The notes under the pieces are model-generated. The model was not told where the DNA came from, searched no databases, and saw nothing but the letters and a program-made list of their open reading frames with translations. From Candidatus Omnitrophota bacterium (GTDB lineage Bacteria > Omnitrophota > Gorgyraeia > Aquiviventales > Aquiviventaceae): a DNA stretch of 11,686 nt. Positions 1 to 6,140 of this stretch are shown here, one piece after another. The DNA lies in NCBI GenBank assembly GCA_016180605.1, contig JACPAW010000131.1:1-11686 (forward strand), given 5' to 3'. Position 1 is the stretch's first letter. Every line of letters starts with the position of its first letter. The position numbers and the translations under genes are program-made.

Positions 1-539
1 AGCCGGAAACTGACTACCGGAAGACCCATTTCTCCTGGCTCAACCCAAGCGTCCGTAAGAATCCCACCAGTTAGGGTACCCTCTGTTTCCAACAAAAGCG
101 GGTTTCCCTCTTCGTCTTCGACGAGCTCAAAGCCAGGAGGGTTTTGACCATCCAGCGCTTGCTGAATCAAGCGTTGGTTGTCGGATACAAGTTGGAACTC
201 CAGCAAAGCCGTTTGCCCGATGAGCTTCAGCGCCCGGTCTCGATCGGTTATCCCGGGAAGCTGCACGAGGATATGATCGGGGCCTTGTCGCTGAATCAAA
301 GGCTCCCGCACCCCGAATTGATCGATGCGGTTGCGGACGATTTCAAGCGCAATGCTGGTCACATCCTTTCCCCTAGCCTCGGGAGGAACTTTGTCCGCAT
401 CGACTTTCAAGACGATGTGCATCCCCCCTTGAAGGTCCAACCCCAAAGCAATGCGCTTTTGCAGAGGAAATGCATGGAAAGCGCTGAATAAAATGATTAA
501 TAGGACTACCGGAACTCGCCAACGAAAGCTCTTGGGCAT
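1..539 (-). CDS. secD: Protein translocase subunit SecD (N-terminal part, cut by window edge)
   Basis: SecD is the inner-membrane partner of SecF that helps pull exported proteins through SecYEG using the proton gradient. About 179 codons are visible; the C-terminal membrane domain lies beyond the left edge. The protein opens with a short basic stretch and one hydrophobic segment (residues 9-25). The SecD hallmark LDLQGG follows at residues 34-39, then HIVLKV, then RNRIDQFGV at 69-77, which belongs to the first periplasmic domain. Later text such as VQLPGI and TALLEFQLV is also typical of the family. The ATG lies one base after the yajC stop, so translation is probably coupled. YajC and SecD adjacency is a classic arrangement and supports the call. 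secF is expected just outside the window. No frameshift is visible. Confidence 0.95.
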   Translation of the reverse strand, partial: MPKSFRWRVPVVLLIILFSAFHAFPLQKRIALGLDLQGGMHIVLKVDADKVPPEARGKDVTSIALEIVRNRIDQFGVREPLIQRQGPDHILVQLPGITDRDRALKLIGQTALLEFQLVSDNQRLIQQALDGQNPPGFELVEDEEGNPLLLETEGTLTGGILTDAWVEPGEMGLPVVSFR

Positions 540-540
540 A

Positions 541-846
541 TCAGCTCTCCGCTTTAGGATCCTGCCGCTTCACGATCCTTGCAATGGCAGCCCTCTCCAC
601 TTCCACCCGGACATTCTCGTCGATGCGTAATGTCACCACATCGGATTTGATATTCACGATGGTGCCGAATAAACCACCGCTCGTGACGACGTCGTCGTGC
701 TTCTTTAGACCCTGGAGCATCTTCTGATGCTCCTTTTGCTCTTTGATCTTCGGGCGGAACACGAGCATATAGAAGATAAAGAATATGACAGCATACGGCA
801 GCAACAACACCATCGGTCCTGCCGCCGATTGAGTCTCTTGAGGCAT
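541..846 (-). CDS. yajC: Preprotein translocase accessory subunit YajC
   Basis: YajC is a small single-pass inner-membrane protein that associates with the SecDF complex. The 101-residue product has the usual family length. A polar N-terminus is followed by one membrane segment at about residues 11-28, then the conserved FRP (LVFRPKIKEQKEHQKML) and a cytoplasmic domain containing DDVVTSGGLFGTIV, the signature YajC pattern. The start codon overlaps the stop of the upstream SpoIID-like gene as TAATG, and secD starts one base after its own stop, so the three genes are probably translated from one message. Nothing in the sequence looks atypical. Its role is accessory and often dispensable in the family. 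Confidence 0.96.
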   Translation of the reverse strand: MPQETQSAAGPMVLLLPYAVIFFIFYMLVFRPKIKEQKEHQKMLQGLKKHDDVVTSGGLFGTIVNIKSDVVTLRIDENVRVEVERAAIARIVKRQDPKAES

Positions 847-2042
847 TACGGTACGTCTCCTTTGGTTATGCTGCGTTGAATTCCTAACTCACGAAGATAC
901 TGGATGTTCGACTGCGGATAATAGAAAGCAAGGATCTCGTTGGCAAGGACTCCTCGCCGGGCAAGCTCGGAAGAACCCCACTGGCATAAGCCAACCCCAT
1001 GGCCCCAGCCATGTCCATGCAACAGAAATGCTTTTTCTCCATCTGGCTCGATATAAAACAGAGGGCTACGGATTCGATCAAACCCGAGCAGGGCGCGGAA
1101 TTCGTAAGCCGTCATCGTCAGGGTGCGGCGCTCTCCCACGATGGTGATCGTTTCGATACGACCGGAAGGAGTCCGTTTGTTTATTCGCAGAGCGCGGATG
1201 GTTCCTATAGTCCCATAAGGACTCTTATAAAGCGCCCAATTCAAATCTTCCTTGGTAAGACGCCGGCTCCAACTGTAGAAAGGCGAGCCGGCGCAAAATT
1301 GGCAAAAAGTCCCTCCGGAAAGCGGTGGAATGTCGAATGAACCCATGACACGGGAGTGCTCCGTCATGCCACCGCAGGTAGAATGATAAAAAGCCGGGAA
1401 CAATTCTCCTTTGTAAGTTAAAACTAAGCCGCGGGTCGCTTTCACCGCACGCGTCGTAGGATGCTTCTCCCCGGATTTTCCGCCATAATCCTGGGATAAG
1501 ACATCCCCTGTGACATCGAAGCCGGCATCGAGCTTGGAAAGCATTTGATAGACGGCATAAGTGCGGGCTGCAATCGCAATGGCTTTCAAGGCTTCTTCAG
1601 GCCAGTAGTCCGGAGCTTCCTTGCTTAATACCCCGCGCAAGTAGTCTTCCAGAGGCAAGTGGTTGATGACAAGCAGGGTCAAATCTTGCTGCCGTACGAT
1701 CTCCAGCGTCCCGCGCAGGCGCTTGCCATTTACGCTGATGGCCGCATCGCTGGCCGGCTCAACCCGTATCTGGTTAAACGGAACAACCCGCTCGCCCAGG
1801 ACCAACCCCTGCCGCACCCCTCTTACCGCAGTCGGCGCCATTCGCCGTCCCTGGTGAATAGCTTTTCCTGTCTGAGTCGCAATGACTGTAAACCGTCCGA
1901 AAACTTGCAGTTGGACCTCTGGATCGTTACGGATCACCGCGACACGGATTAAATCCAAGCTTACGGGAGCAGCCGCCCAGAGGCTCTTGCAAAATACAGC
2001 GGCAACAAGTAAGAAAATCCCGTAGATGGGTTTATGTCTCAT
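846..2042 (-). CDS. SpoIID/LytB domain protein, exported peptidoglycan-active enzyme
   Basis: The 398-residue protein begins with a signal peptide (basic MRHK, hydrophobic residues 8-22, likely cleavage after AAA near 25). The SpoIID/LytB domain then covers most of the chain. Visible family blocks are LEDYLRGVLSKEAP at 131-144 with the presumed catalytic Glu142, EEALKAIAIAARTYA at 149-163, FYHSTCGGMTEHS at 218-230 and GHGWGHGVGLCQWG at 343-356. In Bacillus, SpoIID is a lytic transglycosylase acting on denuded glycan strands, and LytB stimulates an amidase. In non-spore-formers the role is less clear, and cell-wall remodelling in the periplasm is the inference. Unusual points are the CQFC pair (Cys247 and Cys250) plus Cys223 and Cys353. 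The start overlaps the DUF2905 stop as ATGA and the stop overlaps yajC as TAATG, placing it inside the ruv-sec operon. Confidence 0.9.
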   Translation of the reverse strand: MRHKPIYGIFLLVAAVFCKSLWAAAPVSLDLIRVAVIRNDPEVQLQVFGRFTVIATQTGKAIHQGRRMAPTAVRGVRQGLVLGERVVPFNQIRVEPASDAAISVNGKRLRGTLEIVRQQDLTLLVINHLPLEDYLRGVLSKEAPDYWPEEALKAIAIAARTYAVYQMLSKLDAGFDVTGDVLSQDYGGKSGEKHPTTRAVKATRGLVLTYKGELFPAFYHSTCGGMTEHSRVMGSFDIPPLSGGTFCQFCAGSPFYSWSRRLTKEDLNWALYKSPYGTIGTIRALRINKRTPSGRIETITIVGERRTLTMTAYEFRALLGFDRIRSPLFYIEPDGEKAFLLHGHGWGHGVGLCQWGSSELARRGVLANEILAFYYPQSNIQYLRELGIQRSITKGDVP

Positions 2043-2266
2043 CTACGAAATCGGCTGCCCAGCCAAAAAATCAGGCTCGCTAGCGCGCTCAGCAACAGGC
2101 ACGTCGTCAGCGGAAAATAAAATGAAAAACCATCACGCCGAATGGAGAGATCTCCCGGAAGTTTCCCCAACCAAGGAATATTGGGACTTAATCGTAGCAC
2201 GATGCCGATTCCAATCAGAATAAGCCCCGTAAAAATAAGGATGCGGCTGATGACGGGCCCCGTCAT
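2039..2266 (-). CDS. DUF2905 family small membrane protein
   Basis: A 75-residue membrane protein with two hydrophobic segments, about residues 7-25 and 48-68. The central loop contains the family signature LPGDLSIRRDGFSFYFP at 37-53. DUF2905 proteins are short two-helix inner-membrane proteins of unknown function and are often found next to ruvB, as here. The end is basic (SRFRR), which suggests a cytoplasmic C-terminus. Its ATG overlaps the ruvB stop as TAATG, and its stop overlaps the next start as ATGA, so it is translationally coupled on both sides. No enzyme motif is visible. The family call is confident and no function can be given. Confidence 0.9.
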   Translation of the reverse strand: MTGPVISRILIFTGLILIGIGIVLRLSPNIPWLGKLPGDLSIRRDGFSFYFPLTTCLLLSALASLIFWLGSRFRR

Positions 2267-3300
2267 TATGAAGAAAGCGTCAACAGTTCGCTTTGCTTTA
2301 ATGAGGCCACGTGCTGGAAAGCCAGACGGCTAGCCTTGCGCCCTCGCGCCGTGCGTTTTAAGAAACCCGCCGAAAGCAAATAAGGCTCTACCACATCCAC
2401 CAGAGTATCCCGCTCTTCGTTGAGTGCCGCGGCAAGCGCTTCAATGCCAACTGGGCCTCCTCCATAGAAATCGATGATCATTTTCAGGACTTTGCGGTCC
2501 AAGTCATCCAATCCCAATGGGTCGATGCCTTGTGCCAGAAGGGCCGTCTCTGCGACTTCCTGAGTGATGGCACCTTGCGTTTTGACTTGTGCATAGTCGC
2601 GCACCCGTCGCAGCAGCCTATTGGCAATGCGGGGGGTTCCGCGAGAGCGCCGCGCAACCGTTAAGGCAGCTTCCGGCTCCAATGCGATGCCTAGAATCTT
2701 CGCCGAGCGCTTCAAAATGGCGACCAAATCCTCCGGTCGGTAGAACTCCAGGTGGTAAACCATCCCGAAGCGGCTGCGCATGGGATTGGAAATAAGCCCT
2801 GCCCTGGTCGTAGCCCCGACTAAGGTGAAGTGCTTAAGATGGAATTTAATGGTTTTGGCATGCGGTCCCTTATCGATGATGAAATCGATTTCGAAATTTT
2901 CCATGGCAGGGTACAAAAATTCTTCCACCACCTTCGAGAGGCGGTGGATTTCATCGATAAACAGCACATCCGTTTCTTCCAGATTCGTTAAGATGCCGAT
3001 CAAGTCTCCTGCCCGTCCAATGGCCGGGCCGCTGGTGGCGGTGATCTTAGCCCCTAATTCATTCGCCACAATATGTGCTACGCTGGTTTTTCCAAGTCCT
3101 GGAGGGCCTGCCAGCAGAAGATGCTCCAAAGGTTCGCTGCGACGCTGGGCTGCTTGGATGGCAACCTTGAGGTTCTCCACGACCTGCGACTGGCCCACAA
3201 AATCTTCGAAATGCTTCGGGCGCAGGCTTAAGTTGAGAATCTGATCGTCTTCGTTTTCCAAGGGAATCGGAGTGACTAGCTCCGTGCTTTTCGAACTCAT
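2266..3300 (-). CDS. ruvB: Holliday junction branch migration ATPase RuvB
   Basis: RuvB is the hexameric AAA+ motor that, loaded by RuvA, drives branch migration of Holliday junctions. With the chosen ATG (MSSKSTEL) the product has 344 residues, the usual size. Visible blocks are LRPKHFEDFVGQ near 26-37, Walker A GPPGLGKT at 65-72, Walker B FIDEIHR at 114-120, the sensor GATTRAG near 162-168 and the arginine-finger region NPMRSRFG near 172-179. A winged-helix C-terminus follows. A longer reading from a TTG at 3327 would add nine residues (MVGPPAGGG) translated from the inserted palindromic element, which is unlikely. The stretch AGGGGGTG just before the ATG resembles a Shine-Dalgarno site and is supplied by that same element. 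This is the only ruv junction here without an overlap. The protein itself is intact and normal. Confidence 0.96.
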   Translation of the reverse strand: MSSKSTELVTPIPLENEDDQILNLSLRPKHFEDFVGQSQVVENLKVAIQAAQRRSEPLEHLLLAGPPGLGKTSVAHIVANELGAKITATSGPAIGRAGDLIGILTNLEETDVLFIDEIHRLSKVVEEFLYPAMENFEIDFIIDKGPHAKTIKFHLKHFTLVGATTRAGLISNPMRSRFGMVYHLEFYRPEDLVAILKRSAKILGIALEPEAALTVARRSRGTPRIANRLLRRVRDYAQVKTQGAITQEVAETALLAQGIDPLGLDDLDRKVLKMIIDFYGGGPVGIEALAAALNEERDTLVDVVEPYLLSAGFLKRTARGRKASRLAFQHVASLKQSELLTLSS

Positions 3301-3439
3301 CCCACCCCCTGCTGGAGGCCCCACCAAAGATGGGGCCGTGGATTGACAACCATGGATAAAATCGACTGCCGGTCAATTCTGGCAGTGCCGAATATTGGAT
3401 TCTTCTCAATGGCGGCACTGCCGCCAGCAGGGGGTGGGA
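3301..3439. mobile_element. Candidate miniature inverted-repeat element between ruvA and ruvB
   Basis: Perfect 15-base inverted ends lie at 3301-3315 (cccaccccctgctgg) and 3424-3438. The pairing continues for two more bases on each side, to 17 in total (3299-3315 and 3424-3440). Inside are further hairpins: ggcccca/tggggcc (3317-3323 and 3331-3337), attgac/gtcaat (3342-3347 and 3372-3377) and a 10-base pair ggcagtgccg/cggcactgcc (3381-3390 and 3413-3422). It codes for nothing recognisable. Read on the minus strand, ATGA stands immediately outside each end (3440-3443 and 3297-3300), as a target-site duplication would. One ATGA holds the ruvA stop and the other the ruvB start. The calls of mobility and of a MITE-like nature are inference from this structure. 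A purely RNA-regulatory element is the alternative. Confidence 0.6.
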
Positions 3440-4096
3440 TCATTCCACCGACGCTCCCACTGCAGCACCTTGGCGCTGCTGGCGGTAAACCTCATTGAGT
3501 ATTTCTTCCGCGTTTTTGATCTTCGGATTGCGCTCAAGCGCGGTCTTGACCATCTGTTTGGCCTCGGCTTTCTTGTACTCAAGTTGTAAGAGCACCGCGA
3601 GTGCTTCCTCTTCGATTGCCGTTTGTTCCGAACTTGCGGCCTGAGTCAAGGGTTCATGAGAGGGTATGAGCGCATACTTTCCAACTTTGCCCTGAAGCTT
3701 GGCGACGATTTCCTTTGCCCTTTGCTCCCCGATACCCGGCAGGGAGCGCAAAAGGGCCAGATCTCCCTCATCGATTCCTTGGGCAATGGTGGCAATCGGC
3801 TGGTTTAAGGCTTTAAGCGCGGCACGCGGGCCGACACCGGATACCGAGATAAAACGGAGGAAAAACTCCCGCTCGATCTCATTGAGGAAACCCACAAGGA
3901 CGGGAATTCCTCGGCCTACTTCCAATTGCTGGTAGTGAAACGTGACCAGCTCTACTGCCCCGTTGGGTCCCAAACGCTCTGGAAGCGCCCTGAGCAGAGA
4001 TACGGGCATGAACACTTCGTAGCTGACACCGCCTACATCCAACAGAACATGGAGTTCTGCGACTTCCCGCACAATGCCTCGAAGACGGGAGATCAT
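3440..4096 (-). CDS. ruvA: Holliday junction branch migration protein RuvA
   Basis: RuvA binds the four-way junction as a tetramer and recruits RuvB. The 218-residue product is slightly longer than the typical 190-205. The N-terminal OB-fold opens with MISRLRGIVREV and contains GGVSYEVFMP and FHYQQLEV. Two helix-hairpin-helix motifs follow: SVSGVGPRAALK at 84-95 and LPGIGEQRAKEI at 119-130. A flexible linker (about 145-160) leads to the C-terminal RuvB-contacting domain (LAVLLQLEYKKAEAKQMV). The tail after about 205 (RQQRQGAAVGASVE) is low in conservation. The start overlaps the ruvC stop as ATGA. The stop TGA sits at the edge of the inserted element, with the stop and coding frame preserved. 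Confidence 0.96.
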   Translation of the reverse strand: MISRLRGIVREVAELHVLLDVGGVSYEVFMPVSLLRALPERLGPNGAVELVTFHYQQLEVGRGIPVLVGFLNEIEREFFLRFISVSGVGPRAALKALNQPIATIAQGIDEGDLALLRSLPGIGEQRAKEIVAKLQGKVGKYALIPSHEPLTQAASSEQTAIEEEALAVLLQLEYKKAEAKQMVKTALERNPKIKNAEEILNEVYRQQRQGAAVGASVE

Positions 4097-4602
4097 CGCA
4101 CCAAACCCTCAAGGGGAAGATTCCGGTGCATGCGCAGCTCATGCGCATGGGTAATCGCAAGCGCCAGGGCATCTGTCGCATCCAGAGACCATGCCGGATC
4201 GCTCGTTTTGAGCCAGTAAGCGACCATGCGCGCCACTTGGACTTTCGTCGCAGCCCCGTTTCCAGTAAGCGACTTTTTGACTTGCTTTACCGGGTACTCT
4301 TCCAGTGCCACTTTGCTTTCTTCAACCGCAACACATGCCACCCCGCGGGCATGAGCCATCAGGGTTGCGGTCATCACGTGCTTATGATGTGCAAAAAGCT
4401 TTTCCAATACCGCAACCTCGGGAGAGTAGCGTCGGATCACGCGGATCAATTCTTGCTTTAAGTACGACAATCGAACGGCTAAGGGCTCTGAAGTGACGGG
4501 GCGAATGTGCCCTGCTGTCATCACGCAGAATTCATCTCCACGGACCTCAACGACCCCATATCCTGTAGCGCACAGCCCCGGATCAATGCCAAGAATCACC
4601 AT
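4093..4602 (-). CDS. ruvC: Crossover junction endodeoxyribonuclease RuvC
   Basis: RuvC is the dimeric RNase H-fold endonuclease that cuts Holliday junctions. The 169-residue product has normal length. The four acidic metal ligands are present: Asp7 in ILGIDPGL, Glu67 in VLEKLF, and Asp141 and Asp144 in LDATDALALAITHAHE. The middle segment is unlike the E. coli type. Where many RuvCs read FFxKNxxSALKLGQARGV, this one reads LFAHHKHVMTATLMAHARGV (69-88), with the usual Asn and the Gly-Gln pair replaced. Similar wording may occur in relatives, so this looks like a subfamily trait and not decay. The gene starts ten bases after the yebC stop with only a weak Shine-Dalgarno site. Its stop overlaps ruvA as ATGA. 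Confidence 0.94.
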   Translation of the reverse strand: MVILGIDPGLCATGYGVVEVRGDEFCVMTAGHIRPVTSEPLAVRLSYLKQELIRVIRRYSPEVAVLEKLFAHHKHVMTATLMAHARGVACVAVEESKVALEEYPVKQVKKSLTGNGAATKVQVARMVAYWLKTSDPAWSLDATDALALAITHAHELRMHRNLPLEGLVR

Positions 4603-4612
4603 GCCATGCCTA

Positions 4613-5362
4613 TCATGCGTGTTCTGCTAACAACGCATCGGGGATATCGAAATTCGCGTAGACGTGCTGCGTGTCTTCTTGATCTTCCAGAGAATTGAGC
4701 AAGTCTAGTAGAGCTTTTGCTTGCGCTGGGTGATCGACCTTAACCGTTGAGGAAGGAATCATCGAAAGATCAGCCGAATCGATCGTCAACCCTTTTGCTT
4801 GAAGCGCTTGCCGTACGGATTCAAAGGCCTGTGGCGAGCTGACCACAATGGCTAGATCGGCTTCCACTTTCAGATCCTCGGCACCCGCTTCCAGAGCCAA
4901 TTCCATCAATGCTTCCTCTTGCATCCCCTTCAAATTGACGTGGATCAGCCCCTTTTTCTGAAAAATCCAAGATACGCTTCCAGCGCCGGCAATGTTTCCC
5001 TGGTGCCGGGAAAAAAGGCTTCGTAATTCGGCACTGGTGCGGTTTTTATTATCCGTCAGCGCCTCAACTAGGATAGCCACACCTCCGGGACCGTAGCCTT
5101 CCACAATCATCTCCTCGTAAGAAACGCCGGGTAGATCCCCGGTACCGCGCTTGATTGCCTTCTCCAAGGTGTCTTTAGGAACATTGACTTCGCGCGCTTT
5201 CTGGATGGCAAGGCGCAAACGGGGGTTTGCTTCGGGATTACCCCCGCCTAATCGGGCAGCAGAAGTAAGCTCCCGGATCACTTTTGAGAATGCTTTTCCG
5301 CGCTGGGCATCAACAATTGCCTTTTTATGCTTGATCCCAGCCCACTTGGAATGTCCGGCCAT
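4613..5362 (-). CDS. yebC: YebC/TACO1 family translation factor
   Basis: The 249-residue product starts with the family signature MAGHSKWAGIKHKK and continues with DAQRGKAFSKVIREL, the PKDTLEKAIKRGTG block, EGYGPGGVAILVEALTDNKNRT and SVSWIFQKKG. Length matches the family. YebC proteins were long annotated as transcriptional regulators. Later work links them and mitochondrial TACO1 to relief of ribosome stalling on proline-rich stretches. The open frame continues 34 residues upstream, but that extension is not conserved and would overlap the promoter, so the MAGHSKW start was chosen. No clear Shine-Dalgarno site precedes the ATG. It is the first gene of the operon, and yebC next to ruvCAB is a common bacterial arrangement. 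Confidence 0.95.
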   Translation of the reverse strand: MAGHSKWAGIKHKKAIVDAQRGKAFSKVIRELTSAARLGGGNPEANPRLRLAIQKAREVNVPKDTLEKAIKRGTGDLPGVSYEEMIVEGYGPGGVAILVEALTDNKNRTSAELRSLFSRHQGNIAGAGSVSWIFQKKGLIHVNLKGMQEEALMELALEAGAEDLKVEADLAIVVSSPQAFESVRQALQAKGLTIDSADLSMIPSSTVKVDHPAQAKALLDLLNSLEDQEDTQHVYANFDIPDALLAEHA

Positions 5363-5392
5363 ATTCGGATGGAGTCTGTTGGAAGTGGCGGT

Positions 5393-5422
5393 AGTATAGC
5401 ATCGGTATCTGGGGGGTGTAAA
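5393..5422 (-). promoter_or_regulatory. Sigma70-type promoter of the yebC-ruvCAB-secD operon
   Basis: Read on the minus strand, a -35 box TTTACA (5417-5422; five of six to consensus) and a -10 box TATACT (5393-5398; five of six) are separated by 18 bases. TGC directly precedes the -10, giving an extended -10. The expected start point near 5386 would leave a 5' leader of about 24 bases before the yebC ATG. It is the best promoter match noticed in the window and is correctly placed for the long downstream operon. Confidence 0.65.
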
Positions 5423-5452
5423 GGTAGAGAGGCATGGAAGAGTAGCGTACTG

Positions 5453-5516
5453 GCTCGTCAGCAATCAGCTCGTCAGTGGTCAGCTTTTACTTACTGCTGA
5501 CGAGCGGACGAGCTGA
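5453..5516. repeat. Interleaved inverted repeats in the yebC-receiver spacer
   Basis: Four related arms built on GCTCGTCAG or its complement are present. gctcgtcagca (5453-5463) pairs with tgctgacgagc (5495-5505), and tcagctcgtc (5465-5474) pairs with gacgagctga (5507-5516). These two pairings interleave and cannot nest. The arms can instead pair in a nested way: gctcgtc 5453-5459 with 5507-5513, and gctcgtcag 5468-5476 with 5497-5505. No T-run follows on the minus strand, so it is not an ordinary terminator for the receiver gene. The rest of the 259-base spacer (5363-5621) holds the yebC promoter, a direct repeat ccacgtc (5520-5526 and 5534-5540) and nothing else recognised. Confidence 0.6.
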
Positions 5517-5621
5517 CTGCCACGTCCAAAATACCACGTCAACACGCTGTGGATTGACAATCAGGCAATTCAGAAGAGGGATATCGAACGAAGCTGAGGG
5601 GAAAAAGGAGAGGAGTGGATT

Positions 5622-6014
5622 TTAGGTAGCCGCAGAACTTTCCCCTAGCAAGCAGCTGATGGTATTCATGAGCTCATTTGGCTCATAGGGTTTGGTCAAA
5701 TAAGCATCAGCCCCATGGGCAAAGCCTCGAAGCTGATCTACAGGCCTATCCATGCCGGTGAGCATCAGAATCGGAACATCCCAACGCGTGTAGTGCTTGC
5801 GCAATTCTCGGCAGACGTCGAACCCACCGATATCCGGCAACCGCAGATCCAATATCACCAAATCGGGCCGGTGTGCCACCGCATATTGGATGGCGGTATT
5901 TCCAGTCTCTTCGGTATGGATGTCATAGCCTGCAAAGGCCAATCGTTGTTTGAGCACTTCGGCGAGCTTGCGATCGTCTTCCACAACCAAGATGTGTCCG
6001 TTCGTGGAAGTCAT
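5622..6014 (-). CDS. Stand-alone receiver-domain response regulator
   Basis: A 130-residue CheY-like protein made of one receiver domain. Key residues are all present: acidic pair Asp13-Asp14 (VVEDDRK), phosphoacceptor Asp56 (LVILDLRLPD), Thr86 (MLTGMD) and Lys108 (YLTKPYE). There is no DNA-binding or enzymatic output domain, so the signal must pass on by protein contact or a further phosphorelay. The ATG at 6014 was chosen because GAGGGG (6019-6024) lies four bases before it and the receiver fold starts immediately. A reading from 6113 would add 33 non-conserved residues. It follows the sensor kinase gene after 126 bases on the same strand and is most likely its partner. The downstream partner cannot be told from this window. 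Confidence 0.93.
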   Translation of the reverse strand: MTSTNGHILVVEDDRKLAEVLKQRLAFAGYDIHTEETGNTAIQYAVAHRPDLVILDLRLPDIGGFDVCRELRKHYTRWDVPILMLTGMDRPVDQLRGFAHGADAYLTKPYEPNELMNTISCLLGESSAAT

Positions 6015-6056
6015 TTTTCCCCTCTTTGTTTGCGTCAGCGCTCGGTTAGAGACAAA

Positions 6057-6076
6057 CGCCCTCCAAATGGAGGGCG
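6057..6076 (-). promoter_or_regulatory. Stem-loop in the leader of the receiver gene
   Basis: CGCCCTCC (6057-6064) pairs with GGAGGGCG (6069-6076) across a four-base loop. On the minus strand it is followed by GTTTGTC, a poor U-tract, so termination would be weak at best. If the candidate promoter just upstream is used, the hairpin would sit at the very 5' end of the receiver transcript, which often stabilises a message. Confidence 0.45.
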
Positions 6077-6083
6077 CTCTATA

Positions 6084-6113
6084 AATATGGCTGAGAAGAT
6101 GCCCAAACGTCAA
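6084..6113 (-). promoter_or_regulatory. Possible promoter for the receiver gene
   Basis: On the minus strand TTGACG (6108-6113; five of six to the -35 consensus) stands 18 bases from CATATT (6084-6089; four of six). The position, about 70 bases before the receiver ATG, is suitable. The -10 is poor, so this is a weak call. Confidence 0.25.
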
Positions 6114-6124
6114 GGGTGGAGCCT

Positions 6125-6140
6125 CCCGCGCAAGCGCGGG
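6125..6140 (-). terminator. GC-rich stem-loop directly after the kinase stop codon
   Basis: CCCGCGC (6125-6131) and GCGCGGG (6134-6140) form a seven-pair stem around a two-base centre, starting at the first base after the kinase TGA. No T-run follows, so it may protect the 3' end or cause pausing rather than act as a full intrinsic terminator. Confidence 0.35.

Noticed and set aside
5363..5464. A 34-residue N-terminal extension of YebC.
   Set aside because: The family starts at MAGHSKW. The extension covers the predicted promoter and has no family character.
5451..5526. Possible target-site duplication (cgtac/cgtcc) around the interleaved repeat.
   Set aside because: Only four of five bases agree and the element ends are not sharply defined, so an insertion event is not supported there.
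3338..5560. A 12-base direct repeat GTGGATTGACAA at 3338-3349 and 5549-5560, containing TTGACA.
   Set aside because: In a window of this size several 12-base matches are expected by chance on the two strands. No matching -10 or downstream plus-strand gene follows either copy.
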